Assembly (NCBI GenBank): GCA_030685235.1
Contig: MU839277.1
Coordinates: 1-52,193, forward strand
Direction of reading: 5' to 3'
Source of the DNA: Copromyces sp. CBS 386.78
Lineage: Eukaryota; Ascomycota; Sordariomycetes; Sordariales; Sordariaceae
DNA: 52,193 bases
Shown here: one piece after another, positions 11,689 through 21,735 of the stretch
Numbering within the stretch: the stretch's first letter is position 1
Layout: every line of letters starts with the position of its first letter
The notes under the pieces: model-generated
Databases searched by the model: none
What the model saw: the letters and a program-made list of their open reading frames with translations, nothing else
Told to the model about the DNA's origin: nothing
Translations under genes and position numbers: made by a program

Positions 11689-12895
11689 GTTGAAGGGGAA
11701 GAAGGGAAGGCAAGGGGAAAGAACGAACCTTTTCGTTTTGATCGGCGAAAACATCCCAATCGTGACCAATGACTATGACCTTTGGTCTTGTGGTTATTTG
11801 TTTCCGAGTCGTCGTCCCACTTTCCGTCCACTTTGTTTGATCCTGCTCCAGCTCCTGCTCCAGCTCCTCCTTCCCATCCCTCCGAGTCCCCTCCCTCACT
11901 TTTTTACCTCTTTCTTCTTCTCCCACGTCATATACAGGCAACCTCAACTTCGGCCAATCGCTCCCCGGCAACAACCCCCTCAGTCCCCGTCTATCCAACC
12001 TCTCGCCATTCCCCACACTAGGATGAAACCTCTCTCTCATCATCTTTCTCGCCCATCTCAACTCCTCCTCACTCACATGCACCCCCTCCTTCAAATCCCT
12101 TTCTCTAACAAACCCAGGAGAATCCGGATCCGGGAACACGGACACAAAGTCGCTGTTGGCCATCATGGAGTCCAGAAATAAATACCCCAGTACGCGAACG
12201 GAGGAGTGAAAATGGACGTTAAAGAGGCGGGCGAGGGGACAGCCTATGCTATTAGCCACCATTACTACGTCTAGTTCTTGTAGATTTCGATATAGGAATT
12301 GGCGAGAGACGAGGAGGAGTAACTGGTGCAGGTCGGTGATGACGTCGAGGGGGGTGTGGCCGTAGGGCGTCGTCGTCGTCGTGTCATTGGTGTTTGGGTC
12401 CGGGGGCGGGTCGGAGGGGTCTGGGTCGGAGGGGTCTGGGTCGGAGGAGCCTTGGCCGTAGCGGTCGTAGGTTAGGATGTTGGGGATTTTGGGGATTTCA
12501 TTTTCATGTGCACGTAGAGGTAGATGTAGATGTATGCCATTGTCAGACATGGACCCAGGCACAGAAACAGACTCGAATCTTCTAGGCTCGGCTTTGAACA
12601 CATGCACGGTATCGGAAGAAGAAGAGGCGGAACATGAAGATGTCGACGACCGTCGGCGGTGCGAATCGCGGATGCGCAAAAAGCGGGATATGCACTCGGT
12701 CCAGGACGATCGAGGGAGGATCAACCCATTGAGAAAGACGAGGAGGGTAGATGATGGTGGTAAAGCTGCGATGTCTGGGGACGACGAGTCTGCAAAGTCC
12801 GGGGAGGATGTCCCGGGGAAGAGAGCTGAGATGCGCAGAGTTGCTGTTGGTTTGTGGGGGAGGGTGATGGATAAGTCTTTTAGTTTTAGGTGCAT
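11323..12895 (-). CDS. Alpha/beta hydrolase family protein
   Basis: Predicted 465 aa from two exons, 12895-11729 and 11550-11323, with a phase-0 intron (donor GTTCGT, acceptor CTGCAG). It has the serine-hydrolase layout. LVFLNGLILPRSSW near residue 52-65 is the strand before the oxyanion loop, and YDRYGQGSS at 143-151 follows. VANSIGCP holds the probable nucleophile Ser216 (elbow NSIG, so the usual first Gly is Asn). VIVIGHDWDVF carries the acid Asp (379 or 381), and GCGHFIQKDDP the catalytic His441 in exon 2. The substrate is unknown. A low-complexity insert (DPDPSDPDPSDPPPDP, ~152-168) and another Glu/Lys-rich insert (~325-355) lengthen the protein. No signal peptide is seen, so it is probably cytosolic. 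The intron holds an (AG)23 microsatellite. Confidence 0.82.
11641..11686. repeat. (AG)23 microsatellite in an intron
   Basis: Uninterrupted AG dinucleotides, 46 bases, within the intron of the alpha/beta hydrolase gene (CT repeat in the sense of the gene). As a pyrimidine tract in the transcript it lies about 90 nt upstream of the acceptor. Likely length-polymorphic. Confidence 0.95.
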
Positions 12896-13040
12896 TGGGT
12901 GGGTTATAATTCAGGGGAAAAATGATGTAAAATATGTGTTGGAAATAAAATCGCAAAGTGGTGGAAAATGGGAGTGAAAAGCGAGCGTTCAGTTGATGTT
13001 GGTTGATGTTGTGTTGAAACGAAGTCCGTTCGGGGAACAA

Positions 13041-13448
13041 AATGTGGGGCTTGGAAGTTGATGACGACGAACGACTTCCCTATTCCCCATCCCCAGTTCC
13101 CGGTTCCAGGAATGCAACGGACTGGTGGGACGGCCCGAAAACGAACGTTACGGTAGAACGGGGTACCTTGATTGGCTGTTAGACATCTTGTGAAACAACC
13201 ATCATGGGTTTCTATTCATGGGACTGGACAACAAGTTTGGGCATATGAATTCTTGCAGTCGGTGGTGTTATTTGAACTTTGAAGGTGTTGCTTATTCGCT
13301 ACCGATAAAATATAAAAAAGGTGCCTGTCCTGATCTTCCCGGCGAAATAGCCAAAATATAAATATCGAAAATAGGGGGCGGGGTATTGTTCAACATGATG
13401 ACCTCCCCACGCCGACACAAGTATAAATAAATCATCACACTCGATCCC
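13041..13448. other. Intergenic, promoter side of the hydrolase and 3' side of the deacetylase
   Basis: About 400 bases between the start of the alpha/beta hydrolase (-) and the stop of the polysaccharide deacetylase (-). It should hold the hydrolase promoter and the deacetylase terminator. No RNA gene, repeat or further coding sequence is seen. Confidence 0.5.
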
Positions 13449-14554
13449 TTAAGCATACCACCCGCTCTGCGGATCACCCAAACACTCCCCCACCGTCCCC
13501 GTCCTAAACCCCCTTTCCCTAACCGTCTTCACCATCTCCCCCACAAGTCTCTCCACCGTCCACTGATGCACATCATGACTTAGGACAATCGCCGAGTCGG
13601 TAGTCACATCCCACCCCAGCTCCCCATTAAACTTATCCACTGACGTCTGAATCCCTTGTGGGGAATCATTCGCATAATCCTTGGTATCCAAATCGAAATT
13701 AACGACATGATAGCCCATCCCTTCCAGATCTTCCAAGCAGCCATTTTCGCATGTCGCATAAGGGGGGCGGATATACCGCGGTTTGACGCCCACTACTCTC
13801 TGAAGAGTCTCTTCGAGGAGAGTGACTTGCTCTACTCGCTGCGCGGTGCTGGCGGAGCTGAGGTCGAGGTGGGACCATGTGTGGGAAGCGATTTGGTGGC
13901 CCGAGGATATCATGCGGCGGAGAAGGGAGGGGTAGGGGGTTGATTCGTCGTCTATACCCGAGACCCAGTTGGCGCCGTTGATGAAAAAGGTGGCGTGGAC
14001 TGGGGGCGAGAAGGAGGCGAGCGTGTCGAGGAGGGCCGAGGTGAAGATGTAGGGACCGTCGTCGAAGGTTAGGGCTACTATGCCGGGGACTGTGCAGGAG
14101 TTGATTATGAGGCCGGTCGGGACTGCGCGGGGGAGGTATAAGGGGGAGGGGTCTGAGCCTGGAAAGGAGCCTGAAGATGTGGCGTTGGTTGGTGGAAGAT
14201 AGGAGCCGTCATTTTGGTACGAGGAAGAAGATGACGAGTCTTGGTAGGGAACCGGGCTGGAGGATGAGGTGTCCTGGTTGGGGTAGTTGTCGTTGGGATA
14301 GTAATAGTCAGGCCCGTAGTTGTTGTTGTTTGGCCCGTAGTTGTTGTTTGGACCGTAGTTGTTGTTTGGACCGTAGTTGTTGTTGTTTGGACCGTAGTTG
14401 TCTGGAGAGTAGTCTCGGGTGGGAACTCTTTTACTGTTGAGCGGTGTCAGACATGACATTTGCAATTTCAGGAACGACAGTCTTACGATGGAGCCGGGAG
14501 AGCACGTCCTGGAGCTACAAGAACCCCGACAGGCAGAAACTGTGACAAGCGCAT
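13449..14554 (-). CDS. Secreted polysaccharide (chitin) deacetylase, NodB domain
   Basis: Predicted 350 aa. Exon 1 is 14554-14487 and exon 2 is 14433-13449; the 53-nt intron is GTAAGA...CTGAC...CAACAG. I prefer this start because it gives a signal peptide (MRLSQFLPVGVLVAPGRALP, then APS|KR) in phase, whereas reading through the intron gives an implausible N-terminus. Residues ~31-65 are a tandem repeat of Asn-rich NYGPN units, then a Ser-rich linker to ~120. The catalytic NodB domain carries all five motifs: TFDDGP (~145-150), HTWSH, RPPYA, DLDTKDY and LSHDVH. These provide the metal-binding Asp-His-His triad and the catalytic residues of carbohydrate esterase family 4. Expected role: removal of acetyl groups from chitin in the wall or on released oligomers. 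No carbohydrate-binding module or GPI signal is seen; the C-terminus is ...DPQSGWYA. Confidence 0.9.
14301..14405 (-). repeat. Coding tandem repeat (NYGPN units)
   Basis: Imperfect 18-21-bp repeats (ttgttgtttggaccgtag type on the + strand) inside the deacetylase exon, encoding NYGPN units with 3 or 4 Asn. Copy number is likely variable; the encoded region is a flexible linker between signal peptide and enzyme domain. Confidence 0.85.
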
Positions 14555-14699
14555 CGTGTCTAGTGATGTCTTGTTCGACTAGTGGTGTTGTGCGACTGGT
14601 GATGTCTTGTTCCGATTGCCAGGAGAAGAATGAGTCGGTGCATCCGAAATTGTAACAGAACGTGGCAAAAAGACAGATAGACAACAAGCTGCACCTAGG

Positions 14700-15597
14700 C
14701 CATAAAAAAACCAGACTTTATCTGGAACAGAAAGTGGTCGGACTTATATGTACGATGCATCAACTGCGTGCAGTCTTCTTGGAAAGCATGCACGGCACTG
14801 CTGCTCTGCCACTTCAACAGTCAACTTGCCAGAACAGGAAGTCCGAGCGCCGAGACAAGACGGTCCATAAGTCAAGTTCAGATGATCGACCGAAATGATG
14901 CCCAAAGCGCCTCTCATAGCTGACTGAGAGCGCCCTTTTTGTATTTCTTGGGTGAGTGTGGTTGGGAAGTGTGTCCGGTGGGCGTGATTTGAACGTCAGA
15001 GGCACATCTCATCCCTCGGGTGGGTGTCCGTCTCAGACCGGTTCAAGCATCCTTCTCAGCCTTGCAGTAGATTGCAGTACGGGATGCCGTGGAGAATGGA
15101 TTTGCATTGCAGCGCTCATCCTCTTGGCCTTGCATATACGGTCCAACGATATCTGACATGGTGGACCGGGAAGACACGCCACTGGGTGACGTGGTTCGGG
15201 TGATATTGAAGAAGGGGACCATCAGTCGGATCCGATTGTTTCGAGGTGCATTTGCATTTGCTACACCGCCGCCGTCAGGTTAGAGTACCGTTGAGCACAC
15301 AGTGTAAAGAGATTGCGGACTTTGCAAGAGGGGTTTGATAAGAACATGCATGGAGGGGATATATGAATCTTTTCGCCCGAACCTGTCTGTTGTGTTGCTG
15401 CATGGCTGCCGTGTGTCGTCGCCTTTTCTTGTGGTTGTCTGCTATCACACAGAGGACATGGTTACTTGTGGCTTCTTTGGCGTCTGCCTCGTGGGATAGA
15501 GTGCTGACTGGATGGACCGTTTGCGTAACGCGACACCAACGCCACCAGTGCTCAACATTCCTCTGCCACCCAGGTTCGTGCTGACCACCAGACCCTC
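14700..15597. other. Intergenic, no gene supported
   Basis: About 900 bases between the deacetylase start and the DUF7719 stop, both on the minus strand. It probably holds the deacetylase promoter. A hairpin with one bulge (GCGCCTCTCA / TGAGAGCGC, about 14,908-14,935) is followed by T5. Short open frames here have no protein-like features. Confidence 0.5.
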
Positions 15598-16354
15598 TCA
15601 CTTGATGTCATAACCTCTGACTTTGAGATATGCGCCTGCAACTGCCAGGCTTAGGACAGCCCAAGGAAGCTGGAGTTCGACGACGGACCACACCCACAGG
15701 CAACCGACGGGTGGCGCTTGCTTCATGACGGCCAGGTATCCGTACGTGTTTGTGATGTGGATCAGGTAGCATCCCGAGCAGACGCTCGTGACTAGGAAGA
15801 TGACCTGTCGGGCGTGGTTTTGGAAGCGGGCAGGAAGGCCGGGAAGGATGGTCGGGTTCGACGAGTGGGCGTGGAGGGTGTAGATGAGGAGGCCAAAGAC
15901 TGATGTGGGTGGGCAGCAAGACGTCAGTAGGTGGTAGGTCGTCAGTAGTCTAGGTGGTAGACATACCAAACAAGGCTTGAAGTGCCCTCATCCAAACCTT
16001 GGGCCACACGATGCGATCGGCCGAGTATTGGTTCTGGACTAGGACGTCCAAGGTGAAGTGCAGCATGGTCAGACTGATGGTGTAGAGCGTGGTTTCGAGG
16101 AAGCGTTCGGCTCCGGGGGACAGTGGTGGTGGTTCGTTGTCATGGTCATGGCCGCCATCGTTTGGCTTTATGGGAATCTTTGTGATCTTGGGCGCCTTGT
16201 TTGCCTTCTTGTCGTTTTCCTCCTGTTTCTTTTGTGCCTGTGCAAAGAGCCCCCTTTCTTCGGCCAGCTCCAGAAGCGTCTTTTCCTTGGGTCCGCTACG
16301 GTCGGGGTACTGGAACTTGATGTTGGACGGTGACTCGGCGCGTTTTCGACCCAT
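15598..16354 (-). CDS. DUF7719-type membrane protein
   Basis: Predicted 229 aa from exons 16354-15967 and 15899-15598. The intron is GTATGT...CATCAG with split Val codon, 67 nt. The N-terminal ~75 residues are basic and charged (MGRKRAESPSNIKFQYPDRS, Lys/Glu-rich), and cytosolic by composition. The rest has several hydrophobic segments: LETTLYTISLTMLHFTLDVL, ALFVFGLLIYTL, QVIFLVTSVCSGCYLIHI and WAVLSLAVAGAYL. The stretch CYLIHITNTYGYLAVMKQAP then LWVWSVVELQLPWAVLSL is, as I recall it, the signature of the fungal DUF7719 domain. Function unknown; likely an ER or other endomembrane protein. The sequence of the join (ALFVFGLLIY) supports the intron. Confidence 0.78.
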
Positions 16355-17323
16355 TGTGGTGTTTGTGTCTGGATAACGATGGGATTATTGCGGCTCTGGG
16401 GACAATGGCATGAAAGGAATGGAAGTGGACGGGAAGATGACGATGGAATTCAGTTGAATAATGCCCCTGGAGCTTCAGTGGGTCAGCTGCTAGAGGTAGC
16501 TCCCGCAATTGCCCCACTTGGACGATAAGAGGTCTCGATAAGACATTTAATGAACTTATAAGATGCTATACCAACCACAGATGACAAGTTCCTGATTATC
16601 ATCTATATTCTTCGATTGTTCAGGAACAAAAGGCAACCAAGTGCGGTACCTTTTCTTGTGCAAGGCTCTGGAATTGTTCCTCGTCTTCCGGGGTTGTACA
16701 GCCTTGTGACGCTCATGGAACCACGCGGCTGCCCGCATCCAAAGAGGGCTGCAGGTGATAAGAGACCTACCTTCCAGTAGGGCGGTCATCGGGTAGTGAT
16801 GATGCTTTGAGGAGACGGGTACTGCTGATTGCTCCTCTTGGATTCCCTTGCATCGATGTTGTCCAAGGTTGTCCAAGTTCTCACTGGCTGTCAATGTCTA
16901 TACCTCGTGCGAGACATTTCCATCCCTCCTTGTCTTCCATCCTACCGCCACACCTCCCGTCGGCCCTTGCCGTTCCGTATAATAAGCTCCCGTTGGTAGA
17001 TGGCGAGGAAATTCAATCCCAACCTCGTGTTTCTTTTCTGCCTTCTCGTACCTGTAGACGTCCACAAGGACATTGTCTTGTGCCAGGCAGTCAAAGGCCC
17101 TCAAGGTACCTATAGCCTGTAGCCTCGGCCTCCACTCCCCCCACAATCCGCCAATCCCCCAAGCGGGCCCGACCGCGATAAGATAACATATCCCTGCCTC
17201 ACATCCACAGGGCACATCAGCGCCCAAGCTTCAGGGGACCACGGCGTCCATGACGCTACCACAACTTCTCCCAACCATCCATCATCCGTCATCATTCAAC
17301 CATTGAAATCCCGAGTCAACACC
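16355..17323. other. Divergent intergenic region upstream of DUF7719 gene and gpi12
   Basis: About 970 bases between two divergent starts. No conserved coding sequence. The last ~250 bases before the gpi12 ATG are C-rich, as is usual for fungal 5' leaders. Confidence 0.55.
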
Positions 17324-18009
17324 ATGAACTGGCTAACAGCCCTCGGCCTAGCCGCCGTGGTGATTCCCTCGCTCTACATCTACACCGTCTCCATCGTCGC
17401 CACCCGCTTTCCAGTCCTGCGCAACAAGCGGATATGCCTGCTGATTGCCCACCCGGACGATGAGGCCATGTTCTTTGCCCCGACCGTGTTGGCGCTTACG
17501 AGGCCCGAGACGGGGAACCATGTCAAGATTTTGTGTTTGAGTAGTGGTATGTTTATGTTGCTCGTTTGCATTTTCATTTTCCGTCCTACACTTGGTCTGG
17601 TCTGGTCGGCTTTCCGCATGTCATCCGGCGCATCTCATCGCAACCCCCCAATCAGCCTTCCATCTGGTTCTGTCCGACGCGCGGCGCAGTCTATTCCGGG
17701 CACCTCCCAGCCTACCTAAGTAGCCATCCTCAACACCACCCTCCAGTTCAAAGTTCTCCCAACACTCGCTAACAACAACTGTCGAAAACAAAAACAAGGC
17801 GACGCAGAAGGCCTCGGCCCAACCCGCAAGCGCGAACTCGCCAAATCCGGCACTCTCCTCGGCCTGCGCTCCCCCTCGGACGTCTTCGTCATCGACTCGC
17901 CCTTCTTCCCCGACAGCATGACCACAACCTGGGACCCGGAGCGCATCTCCCACTTGCTCGCTTCAGCATTCGCTCCCGAGCTGAACGAGCTGAACGAAAC
18001 CACCAACGC

Positions 18010-18044
<35 letters not shown>

Positions 18045-18613
18045 GCACTCCTCGGTCGTCGGGGAAGAAGAACAAGAACAAGGCGACTAAAACCAAAGGG
18101 GGGGAAAAAGTAAACCCCACAATCGACACGATAATCACCTTTGACAAACACGGCATTTCAGGCCATCCGAATCACATTTCTCTTTACCACGGCGCGCGGC
18201 TGTTCGTTTCACAGCTATTGGCCGCTGCTGCGGCGGCCGGCGGGAAAAACAAGGACAAGGAACAGGGGCAGGTGGATATCTACACGCTTCCGACGCTGGG
18301 CATTGCGCGCAAGTACAGCGGGATTATCGACGCGCTTCCTACGCTGCTGGAATGGGCGTGGTCAGCGGGCATTACAAGAAAGGATAAGCAGGAGAGGCCG
18401 GGTGCATTGGTGTTTATGAATAACTTGGTACCCGCTGGTGAAGGGTGGCCGAGTGTGGACAGGGCGTGGGCGGCCATGACCAAGGCACATGTGAGCCAGA
18501 TGAGATGGTTCAGGTATGGATGGATTGGTTTGAGTAGGTATATGTATGTGAATAATTTGGTGTTGGAAAAGGTTGAGGCTGCTGCTCCTGCTGCTGAAAA
18601 GGGTAAAGAGTAG
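17324..18613 (+). CDS. gpi12: N-acetylglucosaminyl-phosphatidylinositol de-N-acetylase (PIG-L/Gpi12)
   Basis: Predicted 345 aa; exons 17324-17546 and 17799-18613. The 252-nt intron is GTATGT...GCTAAC...AAG and splits a Gly codon. The product removes the acetyl group from GlcNAc-PI, the second step of GPI-anchor synthesis, at the ER. Residues ~3-25 form the N-terminal membrane anchor. AHPDDEAMFF (42-51) is the metal-binding catalytic motif, and GHPNH (196-200) is the second conserved metal site. RKYSGIIDAL and SQMRWFRYGW followed by YVNNL near the C-terminus match the family. Start: an in-frame ATG lies 21 bases upstream, but the chosen one begins directly before the membrane segment. Oddity: a run of 12 Ala (145-156) from a GCC repeat plus a Lys-rich stretch lies between the two catalytic motifs, so the protein is longer than its usual relatives. 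Confidence 0.93.
18010..18043 (+). repeat. GCC trinucleotide repeat encoding poly-Ala
   Basis: Run of GCC/GCT codons inside gpi12 exon 2 giving 12 consecutive alanines. It sits in a loop region between catalytic motifs, where it can be tolerated. Confidence 0.95.
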
Positions 18614-18771
18614 GTAGGGACGGCTCTTTGGAGAAGTGGTGGCTTTGAGGCAGATGAGTTTGATGGTCAGAGAAGCATTTATGGTGGGATGGGATTCCGT
18701 ATACTTACATACCTTTGCCAAGGCCGGGGAGGTCGAGGGACAAGGGGCTCCGGTTAGTGGACATATAAAAT

Positions 18772-19240
18772 GAGCTTAACTTCCCGCACCGCCCCTAATG
18801 TCTTCGCGCACCCTTTTTTGACTTGATGCACCGCACTTACTCCACCCGACAGCTGAATGACAGCTGACATGTAAAGTACCCCGTTTTGTATGGTAAAATC
18901 AATCCGTAAAATGTTTTAAACATTCAGCCACCGGCAAGCGATATTTTCTCGCACAATCAAGGCCACATTTCAACACAACACAACTTCAGTTAGCTTCCAT
19001 ACCGCCATCGCTAGCGACAGCGACCGTAACAGCGATTGCGACAGCGACCATGATAGCGACTGCGATAGCGACCGTGACAGCGACCGTAACAGCGATCGAC
19101 TTGGTCGCCATGGTCAAAACATTGAAAATATCGAAATTTTCATATAAAAACGATTGAAAATTATCATCAGCTGTCATGGCGGTACATGAAGTCAAAAAGG
19201 GTACATCAAGTCAAAAGGGACGGTGCGGGAAGTCAAGCTC
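18772..19240. mobile_element. MITE-like non-autonomous element, 469 bp
   Basis: Bounded by long terminal inverted repeats. The left end GAGCTTAACTTCCCGCACCG (from 18772) matches the reverse complement of the right end, GAGCTTGACTTCCCGCACCG (to 19240). Similarity continues inward through CCCTTTTTTGACTTGATGCACCGC on the left and CCCTTTTTGACTTCATGTACCGCC on the right (about 60 bp), and GACAGCTGA lies still further in. The element is flanked by a perfect 8-bp duplication, TATAAAAT at 18764-18771 and 19241-19248. It has no open frame for a transposase. An 8-bp target duplication is typical of hAT-superfamily elements, so this is most likely a hAT-derived MITE. It sits between the 3' ends of gpi12 and the PPR gene, where it is harmless. 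Composition is normal; it has not been visibly RIPed. Confidence 0.85.
19013..19096. repeat. AGCGAC-type hexamer tandem array inside the MITE
   Basis: Fourteen consecutive hexamers of AGCGAC, AGCGAT, CGTAAC, CGTGAC, TGCGAC, TGCGAT and CATGAT type, often as 12-bp units (AGCGAC CGTAAC). All frames stay open through it, producing a meaningless Ala/Val/Ile repeat. Confidence 0.9.
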
Positions 19241-19485
19241 TATAAAATAGCATAGCATGGGATACCGGGAAAAGTGTCTTAAGAATGATATTGCATCCGA
19301 GCCTTGAGCTCAAGACAACGCCAGCGCCATGCTTTCGCTCGCTCGTTCCAAGGGTATTTACCGTCAGTCAAGTGCTCATCATCATCATCATGAAGCCGTA
19401 ACATGTAAACCGTTTCCGTCAAACCACTCACTACCTTTGAAGCGAATGAACCTTTGCCAGCACCGCAACCAAGTGTCTGCATCCA

Positions 19486-21735
19486 TCACGTCAACAACCT
19501 CAACACCTTCTCCGCCCTCTTTCTCTCCATCCTCTTCACCTCCTCATCCACCCTTCTTCCCCTCCGTCTTACCCGGTCCATGCCGATCCCCTCCCCCTTA
19601 GACTTAGCCCTCTCATCCATCCCCAAAATCTCCTCCACCAACTCCTCCACCCCCTTTCTGTCTACCGCCCTAGCCCTCAAAGTCTCCACCGTCTCCCCCG
19701 CCACCCTCTGCAGCTCCTCCCCTTTTAGTACATCAAGACTGTGTTCCCTCAACCGATTAAACCCCCTCGCCGTCTCCGGCCTCAAATCCATACTAACCAC
19801 CGCCCCCTTTTTCACCTCCGTCCATCTTTTCTCTGCCCGAAATCCTTGCGGGGCGTCAACGCCGCGCTTAAATCTTATGACGCCCGTGGGGATCTCGTAG
19901 TGGATCGTGTCTGGGAGGAGACCCTGGAAGGCGTGGATGAGTTGTGGGATCAACCTTGTGCTGATGTCGTGGGAGGGGAAGATCTTAGGGGGCTTCTTGT
20001 TGGGACCAAGACCGCCGGGGGGAAGGTGGACGGGGGATTTTATGCGTTTGAAGACGAGGGAAAACCATTTGGCGAAAGTGTGGACCATGTAATCTTTTTT
20101 GAGTAAGGTTTTGTCCCAGAGAAGGGTGTCGTGGGTCGGGGAGTGTGGTGCAAATGCGGCCTGGTTGAAGGCGTGCAGGGGGTAAAGGGCTTGTAACTCG
20201 TCCACTTGCTTTCGGTAGAGCGGTTCGAGGTCCAACATGATTTGGATTGCTCGCTCCATCTTGTTGTTTTTGATCAGCCATTCGACGTAGATTTTGTATT
20301 GCGGGAACCCCGGGACGGCATTATACGGCGGAGAGGTCATGGTGTCCCAGATTAGTTGGACGGCGTTGCGGTGAAGTCGGCGGCCGGGGATCGAAACCAT
20401 CTTCCATTCTTTGGCTGCGCGCGGGGAGGTGTGGATGTAGGCCCATTCTAGGAGCTCGAACCAGACTGATGGGGGAATCGGCAGGCGGTATGTCGCGGAA
20501 ACGTGGTCGAGCATCTTGCATGCCATGGCTATCATGCCGTTTGACCCGTAGCAGGTAGCGATTGTTTGTAACAGACGGACGGTGGGCGCCATGGGACTGC
20601 CAGGAAAGAAGTCTCGCCGTCCGCCCGTGATGCTCAAGTCGCCGGTTTCGATGGAGCCCGTGACGTCGATCTTGTAGTTAAACCAGAGAACGGACTGGAC
20701 GTCTTCCATGACTCCTGTTCTGGCGTAGGCTATCAGCGCAGCGCAGATGAACTCTTCTGACAGCAAATGTAGCCGGTTTCTTGCGGTGCCAAAGACGAGA
20801 TCAACAGGTGAACTTCGCCGTAACATGCGCATCAGGTATTCCACCTTGTGCTCGGCACCAGGATTCTGCCCGAACCTGTCCAGCCGCTTGTTCGTCTCGT
20901 CAAAGTTGATCTGCCTTAGCTGGGAGAGGTTATCGGGCGTAAAGTAGGGCAGAAACCGCTTCTCGGGAAACAGATTCACAGGCTTGACGCGGAAGTCGTG
21001 CCGGTTGTTTTGGGTGTACAGCGGTTCCGTCAAGAAGCGGGCCTTGAGAAACTCGGCATACAGATCCGTGTGGCGCTCCCACATCTTTTCCGAGACGTTC
21101 ATGTGGAACCAGATCTTGCGGGCGAGGACGGGATCCGAAGTCGATCCGGCGTAGCGTAGCAAGACCTTGTAGTCGGACAGCAGAAGAGGGGAACCGTTGT
21201 GGAATCGACGGAAGGCGGCTTCGTGGACGAGGGGGTAGAGGTCCGTGTTTCTTTTCCTGATGCCGTAGTTGTTGACCAGAGCTCCCAGCGGTGACCAGTC
21301 GGCCATGACGGGGTCGACCCAGATGTCTCCTAGCGGGTCTAGGTCTTTGCGAATGGCGTCGAGTGGATCGACGGACCGGAGAAGCTCGCTGAAGGCCGTT
21401 GGAGGGAGTTGTAGGATTTCGAGTTTGTTCTCCTTGAAGTAGGAGAGCATCTTGTGGGGCCGTCTGAAGGCGTCGGTGAAGCCGTCTATCCATGGCGATC
21501 GTTTTGGAGGAGGTGGTTTCTTTGCGACTGGTCTCGCGAGAAGGGTTTGGAGGAGGAGGAGCTCGTCTTGTTCGAGGGGTTGTCTTTGTTCTTGGAGCTG
21601 CTTGTGGCCGAACCCATGATGGACAAAGTCGCCTGGGTATGGGATTGCCGATATCGTAGAATGGGAGAGCTTCTGGAGCTTGACGGCGCTTGTCGGAGGG
21701 ACTCGAACCCCGCGACACGAGAGGAGGGGAGCCAT
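19486..21735 (-). CDS. Mitochondrial PPR-type protein (ATPase expression ATP13/Aep2-like)
   Basis: Single-exon gene of 749 aa. The N-terminus (MAPLLSCRGVRVPPTSAVKL, basic/Ser-rich, no acidic residues for ~30) fits a mitochondrial targeting peptide. The body is helical with paired-helix repeats; segments such as YKVLLRYAGSTSDPVLARKI, FICAALIAYARTGVMEDVQS, LLQTIATCYGSNGMIAMACK and YVEWLIKNNKMERAIQIML resemble pentatricopeptide units. The C-terminus is a highly charged Arg/Lys/Glu tail (RVRRRGRRVDEEVKRMERKR). In fungi such proteins bind mitochondrial mRNAs and control their maturation or translation. From memory the central region resembles the Pfam ATP13 (mitochondrial ATPase expression) domain, but the target mRNA cannot be read from sequence. 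It is divergent from lsm3, with 480 bases between starts. Confidence 0.75.
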   Translation of the reverse strand: MAPLLSCRGVRVPPTSAVKLQKLSHSTISAIPYPGDFVHHGFGHKQLQEQRQPLEQDELLLLQTLLARPVAKKPPPPKRSPWIDGFTDAFRRPHKMLSYFKENKLEILQLPPTAFSELLRSVDPLDAIRKDLDPLGDIWVDPVMADWSPLGALVNNYGIRKRNTDLYPLVHEAAFRRFHNGSPLLLSDYKVLLRYAGSTSDPVLARKIWFHMNVSEKMWERHTDLYAEFLKARFLTEPLYTQNNRHDFRVKPVNLFPEKRFLPYFTPDNLSQLRQINFDETNKRLDRFGQNPGAEHKVEYLMRMLRRSSPVDLVFGTARNRLHLLSEEFICAALIAYARTGVMEDVQSVLWFNYKIDVTGSIETGDLSITGGRRDFFPGSPMAPTVRLLQTIATCYGSNGMIAMACKMLDHVSATYRLPIPPSVWFELLEWAYIHTSPRAAKEWKMVSIPGRRLHRNAVQLIWDTMTSPPYNAVPGFPQYKIYVEWLIKNNKMERAIQIMLDLEPLYRKQVDELQALYPLHAFNQAAFAPHSPTHDTLLWDKTLLKKDYMVHTFAKWFSLVFKRIKSPVHLPPGGLGPNKKPPKIFPSHDISTRLIPQLIHAFQGLLPDTIHYEIPTGVIRFKRGVDAPQGFRAEKRWTEVKKGAVVSMDLRPETARGFNRLREHSLDVLKGEELQRVAGETVETLRARAVDRKGVEELVEEILGMDERAKSKGEGIGMDRVRRRGRRVDEEVKRMERKRAEKVLRLLT

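Noticed and set aside
11687..12181. Open frame on the + strand opposite the hydrolase gene
   Set aside because: Shadow of the minus-strand gene, which has catalytic motifs and a matching intron.
12582..13040. 152-codon minus-strand frame overlapping the hydrolase start
   Set aside because: Shadow frame; its composition follows the overlapping real gene and its leader.
14433..14687. Longer N-terminus of the deacetylase read without splicing (start at 14,687)
   Set aside because: The spliced model removes a 53-base intron with good donor, branch and acceptor and gives a real signal peptide.
14900..14940. Hairpin followed by T5, considered as a Pol III RNA gene end
   Set aside because: No internal A/B box or tRNA/5S-like structure upstream.
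16556..16894. 112-codon minus-strand frame upstream of the DUF7719 gene
   Set aside because: No domain or hydrophobic pattern; overlapped by an equally long frame on the other strand.
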